Assembly: GCA_001986395.2 (NCBI GenBank)
Contig: MQVO02000002.1
Span: 1,302,001-1,366,000 of the forward strand
Reading direction: 5' to 3'
From: Irpex lacteus
Taxonomy: Eukaryota > Basidiomycota > Agaricomycetes > Polyporales > Irpicaceae
Length of the DNA: 64,000 bases
Made by a program: the position numbers and the translations under genes. Shown piece by piece: positions 11,076-23,717 of the stretch. Every line of letters starts with the position of its first letter. The stretch's first letter is position 1. Below the pieces are notes generated by a model. That model saw nothing but the letters and a program-made list of their open reading frames with translations, was not told where the DNA came from and made no database searches.

Positions 11076-11882
11076 ATCATCCATGAAAACAGCCAATGTG
11101 ACTTCTGCTGGGATCTTTCTTTGTTGCGTGGAATGACAATGCCTATGTAGGAAGCGACTCACTGGTACACTGTAGTCTAACTAAGCATCCCCCTTGTGAA
11201 TATACACATACTTAGGAATTGTTGGCTCGTATGATTGACAGTCCACAAAATCAGATACTCTCGCGGCCGCTGGCAAGTTAATCAGGGCGACACAAGGCGA
11301 CACGCTTATCAGGCGCTCCATCAGCGCTATGTGCGGCTTTGCGGTGGACGATCATTATGATTTGCCTGGCAGAGGGCCATCATGCATCACCGCCCACTCC
11401 ACGTCGAGTACGTATGTAGTAGAGACTCGAACGAAAGGACTCGCCCTGGTCTCCGAAGCCTGCGGAACGCTTGTTTGATGTTCACAGAACTGGACAAGAC
11501 CGCGAGCCGTTACCAAGCCTGAAAATGCCCCCTACTGTGTACGATACCGGTATGTAGTGGCTAGCCTGCTATCTTGTAGGCACAAGCCAACGGCGAGTCT
11601 TTCTAAGTTCACCAAATTTGACTCGGAGCTGATTTGTGTAGCAGCTAAAACGTCTACAATATGACATCCTTATGATATACATTCCGTGACGCGCGGAGTG
11701 CAATGTATGCAAGGGGAAGTCTGCAACATGCCCTCCTCATCAATGTCTCAGCTGTCACATCGTGAGTCGCCCAGACGCGACAACATAAATTTGGCACCTC
11801 TTACCTTCACTTCTAGTCCTTGCTCATATTCAACCCCAATCTCACAAACATACACAGGGCTCCTTGACGCATTCCGAGTACC
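11076..11882. other. Intergenic, no supported gene
   Basis: About 800 bp between the MRE11 stop and the next start. I see no ORF with recognisable content, no repeat and no RNA gene. It would hold the MRE11 3' end and the promoter of the EF-hand gene. Confidence 0.5.
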
Positions 11883-14800
11883 ATGTCGAGTTTAAGACAG
11901 AAAGCTAGCAGGTTCTTTCGAGTAAAGAGCTCTTCAAGCTCCGGATCAGACAGCGGGAGTGTGAAGACGGATGCCGGGATAATCGAAGGGAAGAACAAAC
12001 GAGCAAAATCAATGCCACTCGACACCTCACCGTATGCAGGTACGTACAGGCCTTCTTGGTGTACATGTAAAAGGTATCTCAATGTTTCCAGGCGATATTG
12101 ACCAGACAGGAGATGTACAGGGTCTCACTGTCAGTAGCAGTCTGCCTGTGATATCAATGCCGATCCCCGAGTTGGTTGACGCGAAGGGATCGCCTGCCAC
12201 CGCGCTCGAGGGCTTGGGCGTCTTAGAAAGCAAAGCGGACGAAGTGATTCAGGTGGATAATGAGAGATCCGCCAAAAACGCTAAACGTGTGTTTCAATGT
12301 TCTGAGTAACCTTAAACTTTAATATCAGTCTAACAATGCTTACGACAGTGAATGACAAGGTCGCTATCTTCAAGAGTTTCAATGACACCCTTCAGTTCAA
12401 GAGCACTGCCCAGGATATCATGTCGCAGGCCAAGAACGGTCTTGGCGACGATCCGTGGTTCATGAGGGCTCTCGATGATGTTGCCAAGATACATCCATTC
12501 GTTTCAGGTAGCGACAAATACTCGTGTAGTTGCCTAATACTTACTGGCATATAGTCGCGGTGATTGCTTTCAAGGCCTGCTACAACATGGAAATGGCGCG
12601 ACGACAAAATGACAAGAGAGTTATTGCGCTCTTCCGAGAGATGAAGGAAATGATTGAGGTTCTTGTTCGGTAAGCGTTGGCAATGTAGTTTGGTGGTTGT
12701 CTAAGTAGGTTACCTGATCATCTTCTAGACTGAAGGATATCACGGACCCTCAGGTCCTGGGGCTCAATGGGAACATGATCAGGGGCAAGTTACAGACATT
12801 GGTGGATGCCGCCGCACAAGATATCAAGGATTGTGGCAACGCTTGCGACGTCTGGATGAAGAAGACAGTCCTTGTGAAAGTTCTTGTGGGCCCCGCGTGG
12901 GAGGGCAGGCTTGCGGCATTCACCTCTGGCTTTGCCGCCAGGCGGATGGAGTTTGAGTTTGCCCTCCAAATCCACACTGCGTCTGGTGTCGATGCTATAC
13001 AAGCGGTTACAACAGCTATGAATGATAGGTATATACTGCTGCCAACTCACGGAACAACGTTGATGGTCTGACATCGTGCTAGACTGGCGCAGATGTCTCA
13101 GCAATTTGCTCTTGCTTTTAGTCAAATGAGGTCACCTGAAGAACTTCGACTGGCTGAAGTCGTTAGATCGAAGGGAGGGGTTGATGCGGTGAAGAACAAC
13201 GACGCTGTTCTCCGGGAACTGTTCAAGGCCGAGAAACCCCCCACACATAGTAAAGGCACCCCCGTAGCCTCAGCAGCAGGCAATGCGAAGGCACTGCAGG
13301 GCGGCGACGGCACGAAGGATCAGCGTGTCAGCGACAAGAGCGTGCAGCGTTCCGAGTATACTTTCTCAGACTTCAAAGTCGAACTTCGCGAGGACTGGGA
13401 TACAGCTCTGCAGTCTAACTTAGAGGCGTTCGAAGGTAAATTTAGGTTGTTTTATGATCAATTGGAGGCGAGCTTGCATCGATATATGCAAGAGGAAAGC
13501 AATCGCGTTATTGAGGAAGTCACGAAGGGACCTCATAATCTCATTCAAGAGCCGGTACGTCTCACCGTCGTGGGTAATATGCAGCCTATAGAGATAAATA
13601 TTGAACTGAGTGGCAGGAGCTTCGAATCATCTGGCAAGAAATGGTACGCACGATTAACTTCAAGTTTATCCTTGAGTTCGATCTAACTTGATTTCAAGCA
13701 TTGGCGTCGAAACGTCAAAGCGCGGAAGTTTGTCGTCACACTACGAGACCACTTTGCCGATAGTGTACAAGTGTCTTCAGCACAAGATAAACCAGAGAAT
13801 TCCAGCACCCTGGAGTTGGCAACGGATAACTGGGCACGTCAGTATGTTGACGTCAAATATTTGCAGCCCATCATAGACGCCATCGACGATGACGGGTCAG
13901 GCCACATTACTATCACCGAAGTCAACCGCTTCACGAATGAACTGCCGAAATCACTGGGATGGAGGTGCGAGTATAGTACTACTATGATGATCTGTCTACT
14001 GATGGCATCCTTAGTCTGATGCTGTGGCTGGCATACTGGGCAATAGGTATGGTGTGGCCCTGTCTCGTATTTTTAACGTCCACTGACTCTAATGCTCGAT
14101 CAGGATGGCAGACATTCGCAGCAAAGTATCGAAATGAAATCCTACAGATATTCGCGCGTATGTTCGCCATGCGCGATAGAATCTTACCGGAGAACAGGGG
14201 CTCGGTGGATTACTACCTGCGGATGACTTGGCCGATATCGTCGCAGCTGACGAAGTCTCTTTCTTCACCGCTGACTAGTATACCAGAAAGCCACGAGGAA
14301 AAGTTCAAGGAATACGTGCAATTCGAGGAAGATCGACTACGCAATAACCTGGTAAGGATCAAGTACGATATCGATGCGGTAGAGACCGTATACGGTGTCA
14401 TGGGCCCAGGACGCATCGAAAAGGTGGTTTGGCACTTGAGTTTTCTTCGTCGTGATTCAGTATCGTTCTGATGATTTTCATCGTGTCTTTCAGAACCTCC
14501 TCGCATTATTAGCCTTGATTCTGAGAAGAGACTTGGAACTATTTGATTTAGCTACTCGAAGTCGACTGCATATCGAAGAACTGTGGGATGCGGCTGATAG
14601 TATACTATTGGTCTCCTACGCTGTTTACTCGCGTTATCAAGATCTAGTTGGTATGTCTTCATTGGCGAATGTTCTGTTGTCACTAACAAGAGTGTCAATT
14701 CATAGTGCAATTCCAACAGCAGAGACTCGACGTCGGGCAAGCGATGAAAACAATCGCATGCGAGCTTGTGAGAAATTGTGATTTATCCGAGTTATGTTCG

Positions 14801-16851
14801 CTGGTCGCTGATGCTTATCACGGTTAGTTTGACTACTACCATGATTCGTCTAGTCTGGACAAGATGTCCTACGCGCTCGCAGCCAAGGAGCAAGAGCCAA
14901 CCGACGAGCAGCTTCCCTCCGCGCAGTTGGGAGATATGCAGCCAAATAACTATCCCATTCCGACTGAGTGGCCCTATGACTGCGAGGGCTATAACGCTGC
15001 TTCAGAGCTCTTGACGGAAGCGGATCTCGCGGCACCGGATGGCGTGAAACTCTTGTGAGCATATCCCTCTTGCAGACATAATTTTTACTTCACACTACAT
15101 TTTCCAGCCTTGGAGAGTGGAATGGCTTCATCCATGACCAGAATGGTATGAATGATAAATCCATGGTATCGTTCTTTGGCCACGCTGCAATCGAAAAGGA
15201 CTATCAGGTCGAAGGATCGAGCTGGGCAGGCAATCTTCCATTCACGATCACAGCTTCGGTCATCGAAACTGACGGCATTTACAAGATTAAAGCTGTTATC
15301 TCGTACGCCAGAGAACTCAGTGACAGGTATTTTTCTGGAACGTTGCAACCGGACGGATCTATCACGGGATCTCAAGGCGACAGTGTAGATGAAACAACGC
15401 ACAGTGCATTGTTCATATGGATGCGTACTCCCGCCGACCTGATGAGACTAAGACCTGTACCTCCGTATTGGGTGACCAGTGAGTCTCCTAGTGAGCCGAA
15501 GGTGCCAAGCAAGGCGAGAGCCATGTTCGATTACGCGATACGCGCGACCATTTTTCTAAACCGGAAGAGCTCGTGGTCGTGGAGCTATTTCAAGGAACGG
15601 CGCGATATTCGCTTGAAGTTCATGGAATTTCTCACCGCCTATGGAATAGACAACACTGCGTATGACTCCAAACCAGAGGTGATGGATGGTATTCTACGTT
15701 CAGTGACGAACGTAGACCGGCGTTTCTATGATTCGTACTGGGATTATGAGTGGAGTTTGATGATGCACGATACGTGAGCAAGAATCTCTCTCATCGCTAT
15801 GTAACTAAGCGCTTTCTCTTCTAGAGCGTATTGTGATGTATGCAGTACTACTTGCCACGGCAGTAGATACACCTGCCTCGATTGCTTATACAACGTCACA
15901 GCAGAAGCAAATTACTGGAACACAGTTGACTTTTGCTCCCTGAAATGCTCGCAGACGACGGTCCACCCGGTCACCGTGAATACCCCACACAGATCGGACC
16001 ATAATATCGTCCACGTACGCACGTTGAGACACGACAGGGACAATGCTCATGACTTTGGAGAGGCAAGAGCTGCTGCAGATTACTTGCTCTCCACACTACC
16101 AGTTGCCGTCAAGCCAGACACGACTGATGAGAGGCACGAAGGGGATGACGATGCCATGGACTGCGCTGGCGGGCCTCAAGCTACGTCTGGTATATTAGAC
16201 GGTAAATCATCCGCGAGACTCCAGACCACATACTAAAAACTATTCGCTTCCAGAGTCGCCATTTGTCCCGGCCGGCCCTCATTGCGGAATTTGTAAGGAG
16301 ACTATCACTTTGCCGTGCTGGATATGTGTACATTGCTATATCAACGGTGGGTAATACGTTTTCTCGGATATGCGATCCCTCAGTGCTCACTCTATCTCCA
16401 GATACTAGCAATCCGCTGTATCTTTGTGACACCTGCGAAGGACAAGCGTTACTCAAGTGTTTCACTTGCTCCAAGCCCTACAAGCAGAGCCCACGAGTGT
16501 ATAATTTGAATGGTCGTATGTTTACTCGTAAACACTCATTGGCTGTGATCTATACTTATATGCCGACTATTATGCTCCCCAGGGCATAATTTCCAGTGCG
16601 TGACTTGTATTGCGACGCGAGTGGCAGCAGCACCTGTCGTGGACGCGCCACATACACTTCTTCACCCTCTCGTCCGCTGCTGCGCTAAGGAAGTGCAGAT
16701 CAAAGAGCTCACAACGGAGGAAAGAGTTGTCGCAGTCGACAGGAAGATCGACGAACTTGAGCAGCGTATACTCAAACTCGAAAGCCATATCGAACGGATT
16801 GAACAACTCATGGTGAAGGGCAATGTTGTCCCAGCTAGCAGTACTCAGTAG
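11883..16851 (+). CDS. Helical-domain / EF-hand / double zinc-finger protein, about 1,300 aa
   Basis: One long multi-exon gene; frames connect through standard introns from ATG 11883 to TAG 16849-16851. In order: a Ser-rich basic leader (MSSLRQKASRFFRVK); a helical region (HPFVSVAVIAFKACYNMEMA, REMKEMIEVLVRLKDITDP, DIKDCGNACDVWMKK, FALQIHTASGVDAIQA) that resembles the helical adaptor segment at the N-terminus of some fungal NLR/STAND-like proteins; a charged coiled region; a canonical EF-hand loop (DDDGSGHITITE) near 13885; GWSLMLWLAYWAIGWQTFA; a beta-rich middle (LGEWNGFIHDQNG); a ZZ-type finger (CDVCSTTCHGSRYTCLDC) near 15830-15880; a second ZZ-like cluster (CGICKETITLPCWICVHC) with the HTLLHP histidines; and a final coiled coil. 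Homologues are common in mushrooms but, as far as I know, uncharacterised; calcium-regulated protein binding is inference. Confidence 0.82.
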
Positions 16852-17062
16852 TTTATAAATTTGATGGGGATCATTGAACAAACTCAGAATATAATGATTT
16901 GTACTGGACACACTACCAGTGGCTCATTATTGGCGGGAAGAAACGACATGTAAACGACACGAACGGGAATGACCCACATGAAAAGGACTATCTTACTACG
17001 GATACTCACTCAAACGCATGGTGGGACTTCTGACCTCTGAAAGACTGCTACACTAAATACTA

Positions 17063-17973
17063 TCAAGCTGTGGGGGTAGCCCCAGTGTAAGCATGGATAG
17101 TCTCGTCAGCGCATCCAGCTGGCGTTTGATAATCGTATGCGCCAAGGTTCACATAGAGATCCTTGTTGCCCGCGGCGTCGGGGCAAATCAACCAAGCCTA
17201 GAACAGCAGTCAGTAGAGTACTCATATGTTTATTTCGAGCCTCTGAGTACTCACGTTGTTTTGAGGGCGAGAAATAGAAGGATCGCTCCACTCGACGGTA
17301 TCTCCAGCCCAGCTGAAGGCACCTGATGTCGCCGGAGTGGCAGACCATGATACCTTCAGCTTCACTACAGTCGAATTTGCACGGGGCTCCACGACGGCGT
17401 AGAGCCAATCTCCACCAGCGATTGACTGCTGTAACTGCCCGTTGACAATCTGGAATTGAGCAGCATCGACGGGTTCGCCGAGGACAGCATCGGATACTGT
17501 GCCTTTTACTTCTGAGCGAAGGTATTTGTGGAAATTCGGATCTTCCTGTGAATGTTGGTTGTAAGCATGACTGTTAAGGAGATTGATCTTTGAGTCGTAC
17601 CACTGCACGAATAAACGAGAAGCCGGATACAAGTGTAGGTGTAGCTCCAGCAGGAGCGGAGGAAGTACCAGACGGGCTTCCCGGCGAAGACGCGACGGTG
17701 GTTCCTGAAGATGGGGCAGACGGGGCAGATGTAGCGGCACCTTGCAAGCATTGCGAGTAATATTGATTAGAAGTCGTGCACACCCAGCCGTCTGGGCATG
17801 TCGTTGGTCCAGTCCATCCTTGACCGCCACACTAGTGTACAAGTAAGCGATACAGGAAATTCAAAAAATGCACACAAGACACACACCTGACCCCACTGGG
17901 GAGCGGTTTGGGCAGAAGCACTTGCTACAAATGCCAACACGCTGGCGAGAGAGACGACGAATGCCTTTGACAT
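17063..17973 (-). CDS. Secreted CBM1 protein with conserved C-terminal domain, about 246 aa
   Basis: The signal peptide ([21 protein letters not shown]) is followed directly by a fungal cellulose-binding module: APQWGQ, then across an intron [18 protein letters not shown] and SNQYYSQCL, with the aromatic face and disulfide cysteines of CBM1. A Ser/Thr/Pro/Gly linker leads to a C-terminal domain ([86 protein letters not shown]). That domain recurs in white-rot secretomes but has no catalytic assignment I can name. Four exons; TGA at 17063-17065. The role is probably in plant cell-wall attack or adhesion; an enzymatic function is not supported. It converges on the EF-hand gene (211 bp apart). 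Confidence 0.88.
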
Positions 17974-18618
17974 TTTGACACTGGAGAGTCGACCTTGACA
18001 ATACAGGCCACTACCTGCATACTACCTTACATTTTATAGCACTGTTACTACAATACATACCGAACTATAGGCGTTATCTCGGCATTCTCAAGATTTCTAC
18101 AGTCATGACACACGCGAAGGTCATGCCCCGAGTGTTGACGAATATACGCATCGTCGGAAGGTTGTCGGGTTCCATCACCGACGCATCTCTCCAACAGGGT
18201 TGGCTAAGATGTCAACACCATCGAACTCTGGGATAAATGCGGAATAGCAGTTGAACCCATGATACTTTCAGACAGACTGCAGCTCTGATGCGGGGCGAGT
18301 CAGTAAAGCGGTGCCTCTAATGATCGTGAAGAATCACCTTACAACTCGTTCGGATGAATCGCGTGAGTGATACGTACCAGAGAAGTCTCCCTATAAGACA
18401 GATTATCGGAACAAGGTACTCAGCGGTCCTACGTACACGTATTCATAGCAGGTATGTTGATGCGAGGTATGCGTCCTTACTTATCGAACGGGACAAGAAG
18501 CTACGGAAAATTCCTGATCGCCCGGACTTCAGTGGCATTACTTTCGGGATCGCCTGGATGCTACTGAGCGAACAATCCAGAAATCCCAAAAAATAGAATG
18601 CAAACCTTACAGTGGTGA
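17974..18618. other. Intergenic, no supported gene
   Basis: Between the start of the CBM1 gene and the stop of the amidase gene, both on the minus strand, so it should contain the CBM1 promoter. A short plus-strand ORF (18354-18596) has no recognisable family. Confidence 0.45.
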
Positions 18619-20689
18619 TCAGTGGGATGATATGATGTCTTGTAGCTGAGTCTTCGGTATGGCCTCTGCAAAAGCTTTTCTCGCAAGCCTCGTTTTCGTT
18701 TTCTGCTCATACGCAAACGCGAGCCCGATCAGCTCAAACTCGCTGAATGCGGTGCCCAAAAACGAGAGCCCGAAGGGTACACCCGGCGCAGGGTACACTG
18801 TCTCTGGCCCGGCTAACGCAATGGTAACATTCTCTGGGTAGAACCCTAGTGGTACTACACGGCGGATATCAGCTACGACAGGCAAACTACTGATAGTACC
18901 TCCATACCTGTCACAATCGGGTAGCCGGCTATTGCTGCTGGCACAGTTGTAAACCCAGGAGCCGGGAGAACGAGGGCATCCAAGTCGAACTGCTTCAACG
19001 CGCTATCGATACCTCGGGTCGCGCCCAGGTCCTTGTCAAATGCGAGCGCTTGGAAGTAAGTCGCGTTCATCCCAGTAGTTGCTTGTGATTCGATGAGTCT
19101 GCATGAAATGAGTACATGGTCGACTCGCGCCGCATAGATTTGCGTGAAAGTTGGATGACGTACTCTGATTGATCTTCAAATCGGGGAGGTTCCTCCAGTG
19201 CTGCGTTGGCATCATTGAAAGCTATGAGATCAGCCAAAGATCGGACGCCTGAAGGATTTTGTAGGAGGTCAGCATAGTAGGCATTCAATTGGATCTAAGT
19301 AGTCGTTTGTCAGGCTCTGTGGGCACAGCAAAATCACGGTGGCACGAAGGTCACCTTGAAATCAACATCCAAGACCACTGTTTCGTTATTCGACACAGCA
19401 ATCTCTTCAGCAGAGGGCAAGTCGGCTGGATCAACCACGGTCGCGCCCAAGGTGCGCAGTGTCTCGAGGGCAGCATTGAAAACGATGTTGACAAAGGGAT
19501 CATTCCCGGTAACGGTATCGTTGGTGAAAACCTTTCGCGGTACACCGATGCGCTTGCCTTTGAGAGCGTTCTTGTTTAAAGCCTTCGTGTAATCCGGTAC
19601 AGGTGAAGGTTGTGCCAGGGTAAAGTTATCATTGGGATCCTTTCCAGCTATAATAGAGAGACGATCGCCGCATCGGCAATCGAACGTGTCATAGGTCCAA
19701 TGGTATCTTGATGCTCGGATATCGGGACCACTGATGGTGAATGGAATTAGTTCGGTTCTTTCAGCACGGGATAACAGAAGTTTACTACCTCCCGCTCGCG
19801 AGGTTAGGCCAACTGTAGGTTTGATGCCTGCCAAGTTATTATTACTCGTCGGACATGTGATGCTACCGTCCGTCTCAGATCCCAACGAGACAGCAGTGAG
19901 ACCAATAGATGTGGCTACCCCAGATCCAGAAGACGAGCCACATGGATCAGCATGGGGGAAATAAGCGTTGGTGCATTGTCCACCTCGGCCAGACCAGCCA
20001 GATGCCAGATTCCCCGGAAGTGGGCGAACTCAGAAAGGTTGGCTTTGCCTGCGACAAATCTAAAACTGGGTTGAAAACCGTGTAAGGGTGGCGTACCGAG
20101 TATAATCGCCCCGGCTTTTCGAAGCCTCTTGACAACTCCAGCGTCATCCGGAACGATGGACCCAAGGAGACTGAAAGAGCCAGCAGTTGTATTTAGACCT
20201 TTTTAAGACATGAGTGAGACCACAAAACGACGTCAGTAGATTGACCTTCTGAGGCTACCGTAGCAATATTATCCTTGAGAAGAATCGGGATTCCGTGTAG
20301 AGGTCCTCTTTTGCCTTTCGTCTTTCGTTCTCGATCTAATGCTTCTGCTTGGGAAATGGCGGATGGGTTGATCTCCAGAACAGCTCGTAATTGAGGACCT
20401 TTCAAATTCACTTCATCTATGCGAGTGAAATATGCCTGTCATGGAATATGAATGAGAGATGTCATATTTTGCGACCATCCATACCTTCACAAGATCGACG
20501 CTAGTGAATAGGTGGGCATCCAAACCATCCTGGAGGAGAAGGCCATGAGTGAGTATGTCTTTACAGTCCCCTGATTGAAAGCCTTACCTGTAATTCAGTG
20601 ATCGACGCTTCGTATAGATCAGGTAGCTTAATGCTGAGGCAGACGGCGACAAAACTACCAAGCACACAGAGAACTTTGAGGAGGGACAT
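18619..20689 (-). CDS. Secreted amidase (amidase-signature family) with one apparent frameshift
   Basis: Amidase-signature hydrolase of roughly 560 residues with a hydrophobic leader (MSLLKVLCVLGSFVAVCLS). The Ser-Ser-Lys triad is visible: Lys in GIPILLKDNIATV, Ser in DPCGSSSGSGVATS, and the nucleophile in SLGSETDGSI, followed by NNLAGIKPTVGLTSRAG. Upstream are KANLSEFAHFRG and GWSGRGGQCTNAY; downstream are PISEHQDTIGPMTRSIADAA, SIIAGKDPNDNF and a conserved C-terminus (GFYPENVTIALAGPE, PFGLSFLGTAFSEFELI). Most introns splice cleanly, but between IADAAIV and LSIIAG the frame slips at 19660/19661; one additional G after the gagag run would restore it. The gene is otherwise complete, so this is either a sequencing slip or a very recent lesion. 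Substrate is unknown; fungal members cleave aliphatic or aromatic amides. Confidence 0.9.
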
Positions 20690-21807
20690 CCTGGGGAGCA
20701 TCCACAGGCACATGGACCGTCAAGTACGCACAACCAGATTATATAAGGGGAGATAAGCAACATGGTGTACTTCTGATGGATGTTCGCAGTGTAGATCAAG
20801 CCCTAGTCCAGAGCGAATGTGAGAGAAACCGTCCATATTCCTATGGTGATCATGAGCCACTGTGCATAGCGGTGAGCATTTTCCGATAAATCTATGACGT
20901 TACGTTAGTGGGAATAGTCTCGCATATATGGAGTCGGCCTACGATAACGATAGATAGTGAACGCACCATGTCTCCCAAGCCTATGTCTTCGCCTCTTCCT
21001 ATACATTTCTGCGTGATTCTACAGTTCGTGTTTGGCTAATGTTTCGAAGCTGCGCTTGCTGAGACGATCCACGTAGTTCTAATTGGCGCCATGGCTGCTA
21101 GGAGCAGCAAAAAAGGCCGGGTATGCCGGATGAAGAGCAAACTGGCGAGTGCTAGATGTTTACAGCTAGGCTGGTGCACACGTAAAGGAAGGGCCATTAT
21201 TGGGAATTTCTCTCACGAGGAGCATATGTCTATTGGGGTAGAGGGATCCCGATGAGCACGGCCGCTAACACCAACATGAGGCCTCGAATTTCAGAATAAA
21301 AACAGCTCGTACCTGTATGCGACCGTGGACGTTTTGTGACAGACAGAGCCAGGCGAAGAGCTCGAGGCTGAGGCCAGACTATGCAAGCAGATCTTGCATC
21401 GATGTTCCATGGACCATCGCCCGTTGTATGTCTCTCGATTGACATCGCCACAAACAGATCAAGGTCGGTAACTTACATGGCTTGGATATGAACTCTGGTC
21501 CGCTTGGGCTTATGGATGTCCGCTGTCATCTGAGGGCGGGAGTACTAAGCTCGACCTTGGCCCCCGTCAATTTGCTGACATTTGTCCAGATCGCTGACAT
21601 GAACACCGCAGACATAGTGCTGCTGCTGTACAATTGGCGAGTATCACAGCAAATAGTGCTGAATGGCGTTTGCAGGATGTGAGAAGATGGTGGTAGATAT
21701 AAGTGAAGCTGACTCAGGCTGTACCCCGGTGACCGATGGGCGCTGTCCTGAGGTGAAGCTCTCGACGTCTTGATCCTCCAACTTGTCCCTCTCTCAACAC
21801 GACGCGC
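20690..21807. other. Divergent intergenic region with a possible small minus-strand spliced ORF
   Basis: About 1.1 kb between the amidase start and the FAD synthase start. On the minus strand, about 21476-21528 reads MTADIHKPKRTRVHIQA up to a consensus gtaagt donor; an acceptor near 21385, a gtacga donor near 21312 and an acceptor near 21225 would give a protein of about 60 residues ending at a TAG near 21170. I recognise no family, so this is only a candidate. The rest shows nothing. Confidence 0.2.
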
Positions 21808-21828
21808 ATGCAGCTTCGAACATTGGCC

Positions 21829-23250
21829 ATGAAGCAAGTTGACTATCGCGAGGTTGCAAAACAGGTGTACGATTTTGCGTCGTCGCAATCGCCCCTCGCC
21901 CCACTTATCCGCGAGGCCTTGGAAGTGATTGAGGACGCCATAGACTCGTTTGGGTGCGTGAGGTGTCAGAACCGGATAGCAGCTTGTAACTCATTGTTGG
22001 CAAGACAGACAGGATCACATTGCCATAAGCTTCAATGGTGGCAAAGATTGTACGTGAGGCTCTCAAGTTGCTACTCTGTTCTCGCTTGCCGTCCTTCTCG
22101 AGATTATCTCGGAGCACGGTCTGGGATGTCCATGCAGGCAAGTCGCAACACGCTTGATCAGTTGCTGACCAAGTTTGACACTCAGGTACTGTTCTTCTCC
22201 ACCTGATTGCCGCAGCCATGGGCCATAGAGCGACCCCTGGCCAAGAATGTAAACCGATACCCGCCCTCTATATCCCCGTACCGTCCCCATTCCCACCTCT
22301 GGAAACTTTCATTTATGAAGCGGCCAAGGCATACAGTCTCAATCTATTCCATTGCTTTGCTCCGTCGGAAAGCAATCAACAGGTGGAAAGTGTGACCGTG
22401 CCGAGTTCACCTTCGTCCGCTGTTGCAGTGCTGCCAGGAGAGGGACCAGTGAAGGCAAAGGGCGGCGAAGGGATGAAGGGCGCCCTAGCCGCCTACAAAG
22501 AACGCTTTCCGCACATAGAAGCGATCTTGATAGGTACACGGCGTACAGACCCTCACGGAGGTACGGCGATTTCTCGAGCCTATGACTATTTCGCCAGCTA
22601 CCTGTTCACACCCGTTCGCAGCTAATCTCGGAACCCGAAACCCCACTGATCCTGGATGGCCGCGCTTTGAGAGAATCAACCCTATCATTGATTGGACATA
22701 TGCAGATGTCTGGACTTTCCTACGCTCGCTGAAAGTTCCATACTGCCACTTGTATGATGAAGGGTATGCAAAGTGGAACCATTCAATCTTCAGTGCATTA
22801 GCTCATTAAACATCCAGGTACACATCCCTAGGATCCACATATAACACTTTCCCAAACCCTGCTCTTCGTGTTCCAACTTGCGAAACCTGCTCCCCTGAAC
22901 ATGTAGAAGACGTACCACTAGCAGATCCAACAGGCGTATCGTCGCTGGCGTCTATATTTAAAGCCACCAGCCTGACCTCATCCGATGACGCCCGTTTACC
23001 ACCCCATCCACACTCCACTGCCAACGGCCTACCGGACAACCTAGTTGAACTTCCCCTCAATAGCGCAGAAGTGTGCCTGGCCGATACAGGGGAGTGCACA
23101 AGGGATCTTAAACCGGCCACGAAGGAGTCAAACTCTGCGTGTACACATACCGAGCGATACAGGCCTGCGTACGAGCTGCTCGATGGCAGTTTGGAACGCG
23201 CAGGACGTGGTTCAGGACAGCCCTCCACGGCGACAGCGATAGTTGTATGA
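21829..23250 (+). CDS. FAD1: FAD synthase (FMN adenylyltransferase, Fad1 type)
   Basis: Transfers AMP from ATP to FMN to make FAD; a PAPS-reductase-like fold. Exons include 21829-21957, 22013-22049 and one starting at 22186. The P-loop-like motif is split by an intron: [12 protein letters not shown] then [14 protein letters not shown]. Further conserved blocks are [47 protein letters not shown] and [17 protein letters not shown], all hallmarks of fungal Fad1. A Ser-rich insert and a tail to TGA 23248-23250 follow ([20 protein letters not shown]). There is no molybdopterin-binding domain, as in yeast and unlike the human enzyme. An in-frame upstream ATG at 21808 would add seven residues; 21829 ([16 protein letters not shown]) looks the more natural start. 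Confidence 0.93.
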
Positions 23251-23717
23251 TTGACAGGCTATGCGCGTGCAGCGATGACCTATGAGGAGGACAATGGCGG
23301 CTTTGATACATGGGATGGATTTGGATTTGGACATGCGCAAGGTCTCAATGACGAGACGTACACGGTCCCTGTTTACGATATGTAGTATCAACATGTACTC
23401 ACTATATGTACCCGATAATCGATAGACCTCCTCGATTCCTCGAAACCGCCGTTACGGTTTGCTTGACCCTACTCATCTTGCTGGCAGGTGAGAGTAACCC
23501 ATCGGTGTGTTCCAGATAACCTTCCAATTTTATCATCCTCAGATGAACATCCTCCGATGAAGGCGACTTTTGTTCTGGCTGCAGCTTGAATGTCATTGAG
23601 CTCGGAGCGAATTCGAATATCAAGTTCAAGTTGAAGACGTTCGTCGGACTGTCCCGTCGCCCGATCCTATCTACGGCGCTCGGCTCGTGAGAACTCGATC
23701 ACGTGCGTGCCTCATTA
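23251..23717. other. Intergenic; one unsupported minus-strand ORF and a CACGTG
   Basis: Between FAD synthase and the proposed SNF2 start. A 75-codon minus ORF (23402-23629) with a weakly amphipathic helix pattern (EDVHLRMIKLEGYLEHTDG) is open but has no recognised family. A CACGTG E-box core lies at about 23699-23704, close to the proposed SNF2 start. Confidence 0.3.

Noticed and set aside
5365..20689. P450, membrane protein and amidase as a biosynthetic cluster
   Set aside because: No core synthase or terpene cyclase, and housekeeping genes (MRE11 and others) lie between them.
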